A stretch of 64,000 nucleotides of DNA from Clostridiales bacterium (GTDB lineage: Bacteria; Bacillota; Clostridia; Christensenellales; Borkfalkiaceae): assembly GCA_023667345.1 (NCBI GenBank), contig JAMPAF010000007.1, positions 1-64,000 on the forward strand, read 5' to 3'. The notes beneath the pieces were generated by a model. The model saw only the letters and a list, made by a program, of their open reading frames with translations, did no database searches and had not been told where the DNA came from. Within the stretch, counting starts at the first letter, position 1; every line of letters begins with the position of its first letter. Of this stretch, positions 55,450-64,000 are shown piece by piece. The translations under genes were made by a program, and so were the position numbers.

Positions 55450-57048
55450 ATGACAAAGTATATTTTCGTTACGGGCGGCGTTGTTTCGGGTTTAGGTAAG
55501 GGCATTACCGCGGCTTCCCTTGGCAGACTTTTAAAGTGCAGGGGTTATAAGGTTGCTTCGCAGAAGCTCGACCCCTACATAAATATCGACCCCGGCACCA
55601 TGAGCCCCTATCAGCACGGCGAGGTGTTCGTAACCGACGACGGCGCGGAAACCGACCTCGATTTGGGTCACTACGAAAGGTTCATCGACGAAAATTTAAA
55701 CAAGTATTCCAACCTTACCACGGGCAAGGTTTACTGGAACGTTTTGAATAAAGAGCGCAACGGCGAGTACCTCGGGCAGACCGTGCAGATTATTCCGCAT
55801 ATCACGAACGAGATTAAGTCGTTTATCTATAACGTGGGCGCAACGACGGGTGCGGACGTGGTTATCACCGAGATAGGCGGCACGATAGGCGATATCGAAA
55901 GTCAGCCGTTTATCGAGGCTATCCGTCAGGTTGCGCGCGAGGTGGGGCGCGATAACTGCTGCTTTATCCACGTAACCTTGGTGCCCTATATTTCGGGTTC
56001 GGAGGAATTCAAGTCCAAGCCCACCCAGCACTCGGTTAAAGAGTTGCAGGGTATGGGCATTAACCCCGACATAATAATTCCGCGCGTAGACGCGCCCATG
56101 CCTAAGGACGTCCGCGACAAGATTGCAATGTTCTGCAACGTTGAGCCCGAGTGCTGTATCGAAAATATGACTATGCCCGTCCTCTATCAGTGCCCCATAA
56201 TGCTTGAAAAGAGCAACTTTTCCGAGATTGTGTGCAAGCGCTTGAAGCTCGACCCGCGCGTTATAGATTTGACCGAGTGGAACAAGATGTTGCAGCGCGT
56301 AGACGGCAGGGACAAGACGGTTAAAATCGCGCTGTGCGGCAAGTACGTTCAACTTCACGACGCATATCTGTCGGTTGCCGAAGCGTTGGCTCACGCGGGC
56401 TACGAAAACTATGCAAAGGTGGATATCGACTGGGTCGATACCGAAACGCTGACGGGCGAAAACGCAGAGGAAAGGCTGGGCGGAGCGGACGGCATTATAG
56501 TGCCGGGAGGCTTCGGCGTGCGCGGCGTCGAGGGTATGCTCGTCTGCGCCGAGTATGCGCGCAAACACAACGTGCCGTATTTCGGCATATGTTTAGGCAT
56601 GCAGACGGCGGTTATCGAGTACGCCCGCAACGTTTTGGGTTATAAGGACGCGCACTCTTCCGAGTTCAACCCCGATTCAAAGCACCCCGTAATAGACTTA
56701 ATGCCCGACCAGTACGGCGTCAAGATGGGCGGCACCATGCGTTTGGGCGCGTACCCCTGCAAGGTTTTGGGCGACATTATGAAGGAAAGTTACGGCACGG
56801 ACGAAATTTCCGAACGTCACCGCCACAGATACGAGTTCAACAACGACTACCGTGAAGAGATTGAAAAGGCGGGTATGGTAATTGCGGGCACGTCGCCCGA
56901 CGGCACTCTTGTCGAGGCTGTGGAAATTCCCTCGCTCGACTTCTATATCGGCGTGCAGTTCCACCCCGAGTTCAAGTCGCGCCCGCAGTCCGCGCACCCC
57001 ATTTTCCGTGAATTCATAAAGGCTTCCGTAAAATACAGCCAAAAGTAA
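55450..57048 (+). CDS. pyrG: CTP synthase
   Basis: 532 residues from ATG 55450 ([19 protein letters not shown]); the in-frame extension to 55375 overlaps the promoter. The synthetase domain (~1-265) has [10 protein letters not shown] (P-loop) and [21 protein letters not shown]. The glutamine amidotransferase domain (~290-532) has GICLGMQ with nucleophile C381 and the late FHPEF histidine. It makes CTP from UTP, ATP and glutamine. Confidence 0.97.
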   Translation: MTKYIFVTGGVVSGLGKGITAASLGRLLKCRGYKVASQKLDPYINIDPGTMSPYQHGEVFVTDDGAETDLDLGHYERFIDENLNKYSNLTTGKVYWNVLNKERNGEYLGQTVQIIPHITNEIKSFIYNVGATTGADVVITEIGGTIGDIESQPFIEAIRQVAREVGRDNCCFIHVTLVPYISGSEEFKSKPTQHSVKELQGMGINPDIIIPRVDAPMPKDVRDKIAMFCNVEPECCIENMTMPVLYQCPIMLEKSNFSEIVCKRLKLDPRVIDLTEWNKMLQRVDGRDKTVKIALCGKYVQLHDAYLSVAEALAHAGYENYAKVDIDWVDTETLTGENAEERLGGADGIIVPGGFGVRGVEGMLVCAEYARKHNVPYFGICLGMQTAVIEYARNVLGYKDAHSSEFNPDSKHPVIDLMPDQYGVKMGGTMRLGAYPCKVLGDIMKESYGTDEISERHRHRYEFNNDYREEIEKAGMVIAGTSPDGTLVEAVEIPSLDFYIGVQFHPEFKSRPQSAHPIFREFIKASVKYSQK

Positions 57049-57241
57049 TTAGGAATTCGGAATGCGGAATAATCTGCCCTTAGACTTGCTTTCCCCTTGC
57101 GTTTAAGGGGAAAGTACCTTGACCGTTAAGGTCAAGGGGATAGAGGTTTCGGTAATTTCGACCTCGTTATAATAAGGTCGGATTACACATCCCTCATCCG
57201 TCACGGCGTGACACCTTCCCCCTTTATTAAGGTGGAAGGCA
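57049..57241. repeat. Family 3 arm plus family 1 variant with AATAAGG centre
   Basis: ATTAGGAATTCGGAATGCGGAAT is followed by GCTTTCCCCTT...AAGGGGAAAG, tip TTGACCGTTAAGGTCAA, GGGGATAGAGG, centre CGACCTCGTTATAATAAGGTCG, ATCCCTCATCCG, tip TCACGGCGTGA, CACCTTCCCCC...GGTGGAAGG. The centre matches 36432-36598. Confidence 0.75.
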
Positions 57242-57291
57242 CGATTGCGGTTAAAATATTAAAATAATCCTTAAAAATAAGGAATAAATAT

Positions 57292-58476
57292 ATGAAATTT
57301 AACAGTAATTTTAACAACATAGCCGAAAGTTATCTGTTTGCCGAGGTGGCGGACAGAACGGCGAAATATTCCAAGGCGCACCCCGATAAAAAGGTGATTA
57401 AGCTCGGCATAGGCGACGTAACGTTGCCCCTTGCACCCGCGGTTATCTCCGCTCTGCACGAAGCCGTTGACGAGATGTCGAAAAAGGAAACCTTCAAGGG
57501 CTACGGTCCTTATGAGGGCTACGACTTTTTGCGCGGCGCCATTAAAGACTACTACAAGTCGTTCGGCGTGGAGGTGGGCGCGGATGAGATTTTCGTGTCC
57601 GACGGCGCGAAGAGCGATTTGGGCAATATCCTCGACATATTCGCCAAGGGAAATACGGTTTTGGTGCCCGACCCCGTGTATCCCGTGTACGTGGATACCA
57701 ACGTTATGGCGGGGCGCAAGGTGATTTTCGCCGACGCGACGGAGGCTAACGGCTTCTTGCCAATGCCCGATTACGGCGTGGACGCGGACGTAATTTATAT
57801 CTGCTCGCCCAACAATCCCACGGGCGCGGCGTATTCGGTCGAACAGCTTAAAGAGTGGGTTAAATACGCTCACGAAAAGGGTGCGGTTATATTGTACGAC
57901 GCCGCTTACGAAAGCTTTATTACGGAAGGCGGGCTCGCCCGCTCGATATACGGGGTAGAGGGCGCGAAGGACTGCGCCATAGAGTTCTGCTCGCTATCCA
58001 AAATTGCGGGCTTTACGGGCACCCGCTGCGGCTACACGGTAATTCCGCACGCGTTGGGAAAGGGCGGCGTTTCCGCCAACAAGCTGTGGTTCAGGCGGCA
58101 GGCGACGAAGTTCAACGGCGTGCCGTACGTTATCCAAAAGGGCGCGGCGGCGGTGTTTACACCCCAAGGTATGGCGCAGATAAAGGAAAATCTCGCTGTA
58201 TATCAGCGCAACGCAAAGGTGATTTCGGACTGTTTAGACGAGCTTGATATTTGGTACACGGGCGGCAAAAATTCGCCATATATCTGGCTGAAATGCCCGT
58301 TCGGAATGGGTAGTTGGGAATTTTTCGACTACCTTTTAAACGGCGCGCAGGTTGTGGGAACGCCGGGCGCGGGCTTCGGCAAAAACGGCGAAGGTTTCTT
58401 CCGCCTCACGGCTTTTGCAAGCGAGGAGTTGACGGGGGAAGCGGTGGAAAGAATTAAAAAATTAATTCGGAATTAA
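57292..58476 (+). CDS. dapL: LL-diaminopimelate aminotransferase
   Basis: 394 residues. KLGIGDVTLPLAP, YGPYEGYDFLR and SPNNPTGAAY are conserved, and SLSKIAGFTGTRCGY carries the PLP lysine. It converts tetrahydrodipicolinate to LL-diaminopimelate with glutamate, bypassing the acylated DAP routes. AAGGAATA precedes ATG 57292. The last codons and stop (AATTCGGAATTAAG) lie in a family 3 arm, as in the U32 gene. It is close to dapF and pyrG but has no obvious shared promoter. Confidence 0.95.
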   Translation: MKFNSNFNNIAESYLFAEVADRTAKYSKAHPDKKVIKLGIGDVTLPLAPAVISALHEAVDEMSKKETFKGYGPYEGYDFLRGAIKDYYKSFGVEVGADEIFVSDGAKSDLGNILDIFAKGNTVLVPDPVYPVYVDTNVMAGRKVIFADATEANGFLPMPDYGVDADVIYICSPNNPTGAAYSVEQLKEWVKYAHEKGAVILYDAAYESFITEGGLARSIYGVEGAKDCAIEFCSLSKIAGFTGTRCGYTVIPHALGKGGVSANKLWFRRQATKFNGVPYVIQKGAAAVFTPQGMAQIKENLAVYQRNAKVISDCLDELDIWYTGGKNSPYIWLKCPFGMGSWEFFDYLLNGAQVVGTPGAGFGKNGEGFFRLTAFASEELTGEAVERIKKLIRN

Positions 58477-58488
58477 GACAGCATTGTA

Positions 58489-58545
58489 ACCTTCCCCTTA
58501 GGGGGAAGGTGTCGCAACCGTAAGGTTGGGACGGATGAGGGGTTG
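58489..58545. repeat. Family 1 repeat, left half
   Basis: CCTTCCCCTTAGGGGGAAGG, tip GCAACC-GTA-AGGTTG, GACGGATGAGGGGTTGG; the right half is absent. Confidence 0.75.
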
Positions 58546-58606
58546 GCGCATTAAAACCAACCAACTCTGATATCAAGCGAAAAAGACGGTTAATGAGGGG
58601 ATAGTT

Positions 58607-59362
58607 ATGAAAAGCGTTTTTGAAAAAGGCGATACGGCGGATAGCACGGATAAGAATAAACGTGCGCCCAAAACGTCGGCGGCGGATAAGAGAAAATTCA
58701 GACAACTGAAATTGGCTGTACGGGTTGTGGGAATATTTGCCATAGTTATCTTCATTGTCACGGTATTTCTCATTGCGCTGAACGGATACATACATCTTAC
58801 TAAAACCGCGCCTTACTTATTCTATATTATGTTTGCGCTCATGGGAGTTTCGGTCGTTGTCTGGCTTGTCTTATTCTTATTCTCTGGCGGCTTGAAAAAC
58901 GGCGGAGCGGGAGCGGTTAAAGAAAAGGAAGACGCGGCGGCAAGGGGTGAAATTTGGTGTACGCAGGAGCAGGTGGACGAGATAGGAAAGGTATTCGACA
59001 AGGATATTGTAAATTGTCCCGTATGCGGCGCGAAAATAGAAGATAGCAATGATTACAACTTGACTACCAACGTGTTGGTAAGAAGGAAAATCGAGGGTGT
59101 GTACGTTGCGAGAAATTACAGCCCGCAGGTTGAACAGGCATACGAGATAGTTACGGAGGAAAAAACTTTCCCAAATGTAAGAAGGTGCGCCTGTCCCAAG
59201 TGTAGATGGGAAGCGTTTTACGGAATTTACAAATCCTATTCGTCAGACTACCCGTCGGGGACCGTCGTCTGCAAACAGTTAAGAATGGGTAAACTTTACA
59301 GCAAAAGAAAGTTGCCTTCTAATATGAGCAAAATTGATTGCATTTTCGAAAAGAAAAAGTAA
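58607..59362 (+). CDS. Membrane protein with C-terminal zinc ribbon (unknown function)
   Basis: 251 residues. A basic, hydrophilic start (~1-35) is followed by two transmembrane segments (~38-60 and ~68-88). The rest (~90-251) should lie in the cytoplasm with the N-terminus. It contains CPVCGAK (near 144) and CACPKCRWEA (near 199), a split pair of CxxC knuckles likely to bind zinc. No enzymatic motif is visible. GAGGGGATAGTT precedes the ATG. It is a single gene; there is no recognised family. Confidence 0.7.
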   Translation: MKSVFEKGDTADSTDKNKRAPKTSAADKRKFRQLKLAVRVVGIFAIVIFIVTVFLIALNGYIHLTKTAPYLFYIMFALMGVSVVVWLVLFLFSGGLKNGGAGAVKEKEDAAARGEIWCTQEQVDEIGKVFDKDIVNCPVCGAKIEDSNDYNLTTNVLVRRKIEGVYVARNYSPQVEQAYEIVTEEKTFPNVRRCACPKCRWEAFYGIYKSYSSDYPSGTVVCKQLRMGKLYSKRKLPSNMSKIDCIFEKKK

Positions 59363-59401
59363 ACCTAATTTTCAACACCAATTTAAACAAGGAAAACAAA
59401 G

Positions 59402-60901
59402 ATGGAAAAACAAAGGGGTTTAGGCGTTCTGTGCCACATATCGTCTTTACCCAACGAGTACGGAATAGGCTCGCTGGGTAAGGAAGCGTACGAGTTTGTC
59501 GACCTTTTAAAAAAGGCGCACGTCAAATACTGGCAAATACTTCCGTTACAGCAGACGGGTTACGGCGATTCGCCCTACCAGTCGGTTTGCTGTACTTCTG
59601 GCAACCCCTATTTTATAGATATCGAGGCGTTGAAAAGTCAAGGGCTTTTGGACGACGAGGAGTTAGAGGGCGCAAAGGTGCCCGAGGGTGACGTCGACTA
59701 TGCCGAGCTGTACGAAAAGCGTTACGCGCTTCTGCGCCGCGCGTACGCCCGCTTCAATATCCGCAGCGAAAAATTCGTGGAGTTTATCGAGAGCGGCGAG
59801 TTCGAGGACTACGCGCTGTTTATGTCTTTAAAGGCGCGCTACGGCGGCACGTTCAACCACTTCCCCGACGCGTACAAGTATAAGGAACACCTTGCGGTGT
59901 ACGAGTTCCGCAACGCTGTATATCGCTCTGAATACTGCTTCTGGCTGTTTTTGCAGTACGAGTTTAAGTTGCAGTGGCAGGCGCTTAAAAGCTACGCCAA
60001 CCAAAACGGCATAAAAATAATCGGCGATATCCCCCTGTACGTTGCGTACGATTCTTCGGATATATGGGCGCGAAGCGAGCTGTTTCAGCTCGACGAGGAC
60101 TTAAAGCCCGTAAAGGTTGCGGGTGTTCCCCCCGATTATTTTTCCAAGCACGGACAACTTTGGGGCAACCCGCTCTACAACTGGGACGCCGTCCGCGCGG
60201 AAAACTACGACTGGTGGATTGACCGCATTGCCAAGGCTAAGGAAATGTACGACGTTATCCGTATCGACCATTTCCGCGGGTTCGACAGGTATTACGCCAT
60301 TCCCGCGGGCGCACACAACGCTACGGTGGGCGAGTGGGAGGACGGTCCTGGCATAGAATTTTTCAAAGAGGTTGAAAAGCGGCTGGGCAAAACTGAGATT
60401 ATCGCCGAGGATTTGGGCATTTTGGACGACGGCGTGACCGCGCTTCGCGACGACTGCAAGTTCCCCGGTATGAACGTTTTGATGTTCGCGTTCGACGGCG
60501 ACGGGGACAACGCCTATCTGCCCGCGAATATGGTTGAAAATTCCGTGACGTACACGGGCACGCACGACAACGACACGGCGCTCGGCTTTTTGGAAAGAAT
60601 GACCGAGGCGCAGTTCAAGGACTTTAAAAAGCAGCTCAGAAAAACGCTGAAAGAGCAGGACGCGTATATGCCGGTTGTGGACAGGCAGGACGCGGCGAAG
60701 GCGCTTTGCCGCAGTGCGGCGTTCTCGAAATCGTACCTTACGGTTCTGCCCGTGCAGGATATTCTGTGCTTAGACAACGCGGCGCGCATGAACGTGCCCT
60801 CGACCTCGGTCGGCAACTGGCGTTTCCGCCTTAGTAAAATGCTCGCCCGCAACGCTATGGCGGAGCTGAAAAAGCTGATAAAGGACAGCGATAGGGGCTG
60901 A
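59402..60901 (+). CDS. malQ: 4-alpha-glucanotransferase (amylomaltase)
   Basis: 499 residues, a GH77 enzyme. LCHISSLPNEYGIGSLG and QILPLQQTGYGDSPYQS are at the N-terminus. VIRIDHFRGFDRYYAIPA has the nucleophile Asp, IIAEDLGIL the acid/base Glu, and YTGTHDNDTALGF the third carboxylate. It moves alpha-1,4-glucan segments in maltodextrin or glycogen metabolism in the cytoplasm. CAAGGAAAA lies 7 bp before the ATG. It is single; no other glycogen gene is adjacent. Confidence 0.96.
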   Translation: MEKQRGLGVLCHISSLPNEYGIGSLGKEAYEFVDLLKKAHVKYWQILPLQQTGYGDSPYQSVCCTSGNPYFIDIEALKSQGLLDDEELEGAKVPEGDVDYAELYEKRYALLRRAYARFNIRSEKFVEFIESGEFEDYALFMSLKARYGGTFNHFPDAYKYKEHLAVYEFRNAVYRSEYCFWLFLQYEFKLQWQALKSYANQNGIKIIGDIPLYVAYDSSDIWARSELFQLDEDLKPVKVAGVPPDYFSKHGQLWGNPLYNWDAVRAENYDWWIDRIAKAKEMYDVIRIDHFRGFDRYYAIPAGAHNATVGEWEDGPGIEFFKEVEKRLGKTEIIAEDLGILDDGVTALRDDCKFPGMNVLMFAFDGDGDNAYLPANMVENSVTYTGTHDNDTALGFLERMTEAQFKDFKKQLRKTLKEQDAYMPVVDRQDAAKALCRSAAFSKSYLTVLPVQDILCLDNAARMNVPSTSVGNWRFRLSKMLARNAMAELKKLIKDSDRG

Positions 60902-60903
60902 AA

Positions 60904-61057
60904 AATGCGCAATTAAGGAAGAATTGAGAATTAAGAATTAAGAATGTAGAATTAAGAATTCAGAATTAAGGTAAAAGTCAAGCCGCGCGGCGTTAAATTA
61001 ACGCCGCGCGGCTTTATAATTTGTTCCGTATTGTAACCTTCCCCTAAGGGGAAGGTT
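60904..61057. repeat. Family 3 arm, terminator hairpin and minimal family 1 palindrome
   Basis: AATTAAGGAAGAATTGAGAATTAAGAATTAAGAATG (60910-60970) is followed by AGCCGCGCGGCGTTAA / TTAACGCCGCGCGGCT (60980-61013, terminator of malQ and/or spoIIE) and then a 23-bp AACCTTCCCC-TAA-GGGGAAGGTT palindrome (61035-61057), the smallest family 1 unit seen. Confidence 0.75.
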
Positions 61058-61084
61058 ACAATGATGTAAAAACTGAGGGTTATT

Positions 61085-63355
61085 TTACTGCTTTGCGAAA
61101 ATTCTTACACAGAGGACGGTCATATCGTCGGGCGTGCCCAATACGCGCTGGCGGGCGGCGGTAAGAATTTTGTCGGCAAGATTTTGAGGGTTTAAGGGCT
61201 TTAAGGTCTGCAAATAGTCGTATAAATCGGATACGCCGTTGAAAGCGGACGTCACTCCGTCGCTCATAAACACCACTATATCGTCCTTTCTGAGCTGCTC
61301 TTTCGCCGTCGCGGGGTGCAGATTGTCGAGTATGCCGAGGGGCAGAGAGCGGCTTTCCAAAACCTTTATTTCGCCCTTTCGCACAATCAGCCCCACGGGC
61401 GAGCCCACCTTTATAAGCGACGCGGTGAGCGTGTTCAAATCTATCGCGGCGACGTCTATGCACGTAAAACGCTCGTCGCGGTTAAAGCATAAAAGCTTAT
61501 TTATCGTGTCCAAAACAATGTCCGTGGGCATTTCCGCGCGGTAGAAAGCTTCGATTAGCGATATTGCGGTGGTGGAAACCTTGCGCGCGTACTCGCCGCT
61601 GCCCATGCCGTCGGAGAGCGCCATCAAAAAGGAGTGCTCGTTTATTTTTATTACGGTGTGAGTATCGCCCGAAACGCGCTCGCCGTCCTTTACCGCGCAC
61701 GCAACGCCGAACGCCGCGTCGTATTTGGGCGGCTCGACGAGCATATAGGCGACCTTTTGGTTGTCGTAAACTGTCTTGTCCTTTAATAAAAGCTTTACGC
61801 CAGTTATCTTTTCAACCGTCTTTTTTACGGCGGAAAAATTTTTGCAGTCGACGAGCGTCAAATTCACGGTAATCTTTTCCCGCCCGCGAACGCGTATTTC
61901 GGGGCACGAAACGCCGTTTGCGGCAAGGGCTTGCACAATCTTCTTTTCGTATTCCGAAAAGTCCTCGCTCTCGCGGCAGAACTCCACGGCGCGGTTCTTT
62001 AAAACCTCGGCGACGCCGCGCGCCTGCCCCGCCAGAAGCCGCCTGCCTTGCCGCGCGTTTTCCGCTTCCAAATTGGTCTTGCGGTACTCGTACAGCAGTC
62101 TGTTCACCGTTTCGGTGAGGGCGGTGGGGTTGTTGCAGTTGGCTGTTACGTCGCCGTTTAAATCGACAAAACTCACCTTGCCTTTAAGGCACCCCGCCTC
62201 GATAAGCGAGGCAAACCCGCGGTAGACCTTAGTCGCCTCGCAGGTTTTTTGCCGCTTGCAGTTTGCGCACATGCTCTGCTTACATTCCGCAATCATTCGC
62301 CTCTTCATTGCGGCGTCGTCTATTTTTTCGTCCAGCTCGCAGAAGGCGTTTTCAATCTCTCTGAACACCTCGCTCATGCGGTACAGCTTTTCGGAGACGA
62401 GCTCGCGGTACTGCTCCTCGCCCGTGCGCGGCAAAACCTTTTCGATTGTCAAAAGCGAGCGCAGCCCTTTAACCGATTTTTCGGTGGGGAAGAGGGGCAA
62501 AATACAGCATAGACCCAGCAGTATGCCGCAGATAACCGCGGTTGCGACCCCGTTTGTAAACGCGCCCCAAACGTACAGCGCGCCCGCCGAACAGATTAAG
62601 CTGACCGAGCATATCGCAAATTTTCCGAGCTCCGAAAAGGCGAGCGCGGCGACGGATATCAGCACGAAAGCCGTTAAAAAGTCAAAGTTCAACTGCGTTA
62701 CGGCGCAGGGGAGAGCTATCACGCACGCGGCGATTACCGCCGAGGGCGACTTTAAAAGCCGCACCGCAAAAGCGGTTAAACCCGCGCCTATACATACGTA
62801 CGCGTGCAGACCGGTAAGGTTGTTCAGACCCACGCCCGCAACGGCGAAAAAGGCGGAAATGCAGATTAGTTCGTCGGGGCGCAGACGGCATCGGCACAGC
62901 CTGAACATGAGCGCGTACACACTGCGGAAGGCGAAAAATGCGAACACCGCGACGGCGACGGCGGCAGCCGTCTTTAAGATATAGGGGTTGGAGGTGAAAT
63001 ACAGGCTGTCTATGCCGTGCCAGCGGGCAAACGCGAGGTACGGCGCGAGCGCGATGACTATGTAGAGAGCTGCCTCGAAGCGGATTTTTCTTCCCGTGCG
63101 GCGGTATAAAAAGGTGATTGCGGTCAAAAATCCGCCCTCGAAAACGCTTAAAACCACGGTTATCCAGTCGAGGTTTATCACCGACGCGGCTATGTAAATG
63201 AGCGGTGTTGCGATTATGTTTGCGCCGCAGACGAGCATCGAAAAGCACAGCCCGAGCGAAAAGGGAACGGTGGGCAGAGCGGCGTTCAGCATTACCGAAA
63301 AAAGCGCGTATGCGGCATAAAGAAGGATGTTTTTAAGGTTTATTCTAAGGTGCAT
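61085..63355 (-). CDS. spoIIE: Stage II sporulation protein E (membrane PP2C phosphatase)
   Basis: 756 residues. The N-terminal ~300 residues contain about ten hydrophobic segments. A regulatory region (~310-530) has a cysteine-rich stretch (CKQSMCANCKRQKTCEATK). The C-terminal PP2C phosphatase domain (~535-756) carries FLMALSDGMGSGEYA and VVFMSDGVTSAF, which provide the metal-binding aspartates. SpoIIE dephosphorylates the anti-anti-sigma factor SpoIIAA to activate sigma-F in the forespore. No ribosome site is present; a minus-strand TATAAT ends 6 bp before the ATG, so the mRNA may be leaderless. Confidence 0.93.
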   Translation of the reverse strand: MHLRINLKNILLYAAYALFSVMLNAALPTVPFSLGLCFSMLVCGANIIATPLIYIAASVINLDWITVVLSVFEGGFLTAITFLYRRTGRKIRFEAALYIVIALAPYLAFARWHGIDSLYFTSNPYILKTAAAVAVAVFAFFAFRSVYALMFRLCRCRLRPDELICISAFFAVAGVGLNNLTGLHAYVCIGAGLTAFAVRLLKSPSAVIAACVIALPCAVTQLNFDFLTAFVLISVAALAFSELGKFAICSVSLICSAGALYVWGAFTNGVATAVICGILLGLCCILPLFPTEKSVKGLRSLLTIEKVLPRTGEEQYRELVSEKLYRMSEVFREIENAFCELDEKIDDAAMKRRMIAECKQSMCANCKRQKTCEATKVYRGFASLIEAGCLKGKVSFVDLNGDVTANCNNPTALTETVNRLLYEYRKTNLEAENARQGRRLLAGQARGVAEVLKNRAVEFCRESEDFSEYEKKIVQALAANGVSCPEIRVRGREKITVNLTLVDCKNFSAVKKTVEKITGVKLLLKDKTVYDNQKVAYMLVEPPKYDAAFGVACAVKDGERVSGDTHTVIKINEHSFLMALSDGMGSGEYARKVSTTAISLIEAFYRAEMPTDIVLDTINKLLCFNRDERFTCIDVAAIDLNTLTASLIKVGSPVGLIVRKGEIKVLESRSLPLGILDNLHPATAKEQLRKDDIVVFMSDGVTSAFNGVSDLYDYLQTLKPLNPQNLADKILTAARQRVLGTPDDMTVLCVRIFAKQ

Positions 63356-63361
63356 AGCCGC

Positions 63362-63367
63362 ATTATA
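63362..63367 (-). promoter_or_regulatory. -10 box of spoIIE promoter
   Basis: TATAAT on the minus strand (63367 down to 63362), 6 bp before ATG 63355. No good -35 lies 16-18 bp upstream, which would fit activator-dependent initiation as at B. subtilis spoIIE (Spo0A), but I see no convincing 0A box. Confidence 0.5.
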
Positions 63368-63417
63368 TAATAGATTTGCGCGCGCAATTTGTCTTTGTGT
63401 GATTTATTTTGTTATAA

Positions 63418-63447
63418 AAGCCCGCAACGGCTGTGTGCCGTTGCGGG
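63418..63447. terminator. Hairpin, copy 1 of a duplicated terminator
   Basis: GCCCGCAACGGC / GCCGTTGCGGGC with a TGTGT loop, and AAAA on its left so that the minus strand ends in TTTT. Identical stem to 63716-63744. Confidence 0.75.
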
Positions 63448-63454
63448 CGTAGGT

Positions 63455-63665
63455 GTGCGTCATTTCGTCCCGACTTGTCGGCATAGAGTAGCGTAGTCGA
63501 GAAATCTTTTCTTAAATGCTCTTTTACCGCAATTAAGGCTTCCCCTTCGTTCGCGAGGGGGAAGCTCCGCGCAAGCGGTGATGAGGGTGCATACGGTGAA
63601 GAACAAAACAACCCCCATTCGTCTTGCTACGCAAGCCACCTTCCCCCTTTATTAAGGGGGAAGGC
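63455..63665. repeat. Family 2-related module and family 1 variant between duplicated terminators
   Basis: GCGTCATTTCG...GTCGAGAAATCTTTTC (63457-63512) resembles the modules at 18445-18525 and 42560-42620. GGCTTCCCC...GAGGGGGAAGCT with tips CCGCGCAAGCGG and CTTGCTACGCAAG and ending GGGGGAAGGC (63538-63665) is a family 1 variant. These fill the 434-bp gap between mnmG and spoIIE. Confidence 0.75.
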
Positions 63666-63704
63666 AAGGACTTGGGATGACGTTTCTGTTAATTGGAAAG
63701 TTAC

Positions 63705-63744
63705 AAAAAAGTTAAGCCCGCAACGGCTGTATGCCGTTGCGGGC
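63705..63744 (-). terminator. Terminator of mnmG (copy 2 of the duplicated hairpin)
   Basis: GCCCGCAACGGC / GCCGTTGCGGGC with a TGTAT loop (63716-63744), followed on the minus strand by TTAACTTTTTTG. Confidence 0.85.
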
Positions 63745-63789
63745 GGGAAAATTTTATTACTTTTTTTAACATCAGCCAGACGGGAAATT

Positions 63790-64000
63790 CTATCTTTTTA
63801 ACGTCAGCCATACGGTTAAAACGGCTATATCCGCGGGGTTGACGCCCGAAATGCGCGCCGCCTGCCCCAATGAGCGCGGCTTTACTTTATTCAGCTTTTC
63901 CCGCGCTTCTAACCGAAGTCCCTCAATTTTAAGGTAGTCGGCGTTCTCGGGCAAAAGCTTGTCCTCGTACTTTTTCGCGCGGGCAATCTGCTCGGCGCTC
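63790..64000 (-). CDS. mnmG: tRNA uridine-5-carboxymethylaminomethyl modification enzyme, C-terminal part
   Basis: The last 70 codons of a gene entering from the right: [55 protein letters not shown], stop TAG (63790-63792). The 'Y..I.GL..EA..KL....P..LGQA.RI.GV.PA.I..L' pattern is the C-terminal helical domain of MnmG (GidA), which binds MnmE. With MnmE it modifies wobble U34 of several tRNAs. The catalytic FAD domain lies outside the window. Confidence 0.92.
   Translation of the reverse strand, partial: SAEQIARAKKYEDKLLPENADYLKIEGLRLEAREKLNKVKPRSLGQAARISGVNPADIAVLTVWLTLKR

Noticed and set aside
1..64000. CRISPR array
   Set aside because: Repeats are dispersed and palindromic with irregular spacing; no regular repeat-spacer units or cas genes were seen.
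1..64000. tRNA genes
   Set aside because: I found no convincing TpsiC-arm plus anticodon-arm combination by eye; a covariance search would settle it.

Overview
The window looks like a chromosomal segment of an uncultured, endospore-forming Clostridia-type Firmicute of moderate GC, probably gut-associated. The evidence is spoIVA and spoIIE, a type III glutamine synthetase, RNase J, the DapL/DapF diaminopimelate route, ECF-type vitamin uptake, B. subtilis-like promoters and strong Shine-Dalgarno sites. I saw no phage, CRISPR array, tRNA, complete rRNA gene or classical IS transposase. Species-level placement is not possible from this sequence.

Layout. 1-440: the 3' end of a 5S rRNA entering from the left, a second 5S-like 3' half, and mirror-image degenerate copies. 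799-1584: a zinc-ribbon/BspA-type LRR protein, with a paralogue at 11205-12242. 1776-8415: a sulfur/methionine operon (metY, cysK, an Rrf2 regulator, metF, a stand-alone methionine synthase activation domain, metH) behind a strong promoter with a palindromic operator. 8455-9577: a cobalamin riboswitch controlling a DUF4430 lipoprotein and an ECF S component, so B12 uptake sits beside the B12-dependent MetH. 9745-14437: SGNH hydrolase, metallophosphoesterase, RNase E/G and a SecB-like chaperone. 15180-18065: a 961-residue Cys/His-rich lipoprotein between duplicated intergenic blocks. 18654-20962: rpmG-secE-nusG-rplK-rplA, with L1-site-like leaders before rplK and rplA; the usual rplJL-rpoBC genes do not follow. 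Instead there is an XRE islet (21084-21733) between identical terminators.

21946-30890: trpB2, GH3 glucosidase, two alpha/beta hydrolases, an ATP-grasp protein, spoIVA and a 53-residue protein. 30956-33384: serA and serC. 33888-36407: an 839-residue acidic repeat protein. 36710-42433: RNase J, a TrmR/TrhP-like tRNA-modification pair and aroA. 42964-49824: ferritin, dinB, glnN, a membrane-protein/XRE pair and purA. 50260-53642: an ECF sigma / anti-sigma / VWA lipoprotein / lipoprotein operon. 53951-60901: dapF, a GIY-YIG nuclease inside a terminal-inverted-repeat element, pyrG, dapL, a membrane zinc-ribbon protein and malQ. 61085-64000: spoIIE and the C-terminal end of mnmG.

The most unusual feature is the intergenic DNA. 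Almost every gap carries one of three dispersed repeat families: (1) CCTTCCCC/GGGGAAGG palindromic elements; (2) elements bounded by CCGTCATTGCGAGG inverted repeats; (3) AT-rich arms built from AGAATT/GAATGC units, often starting at a stop codon. In families 1 and 2 the framework is constant while the tips of internal hairpins differ between copies yet stay self-complementary. One family-2 element encloses a 98-residue GIY-YIG nuclease, which makes it a candidate autonomous element for the family. A second theme is four candidate leaderless genes (xre, dinB, dapF, spoIIE), each with a TATAAT-like box 6-7 nt before the start codon.
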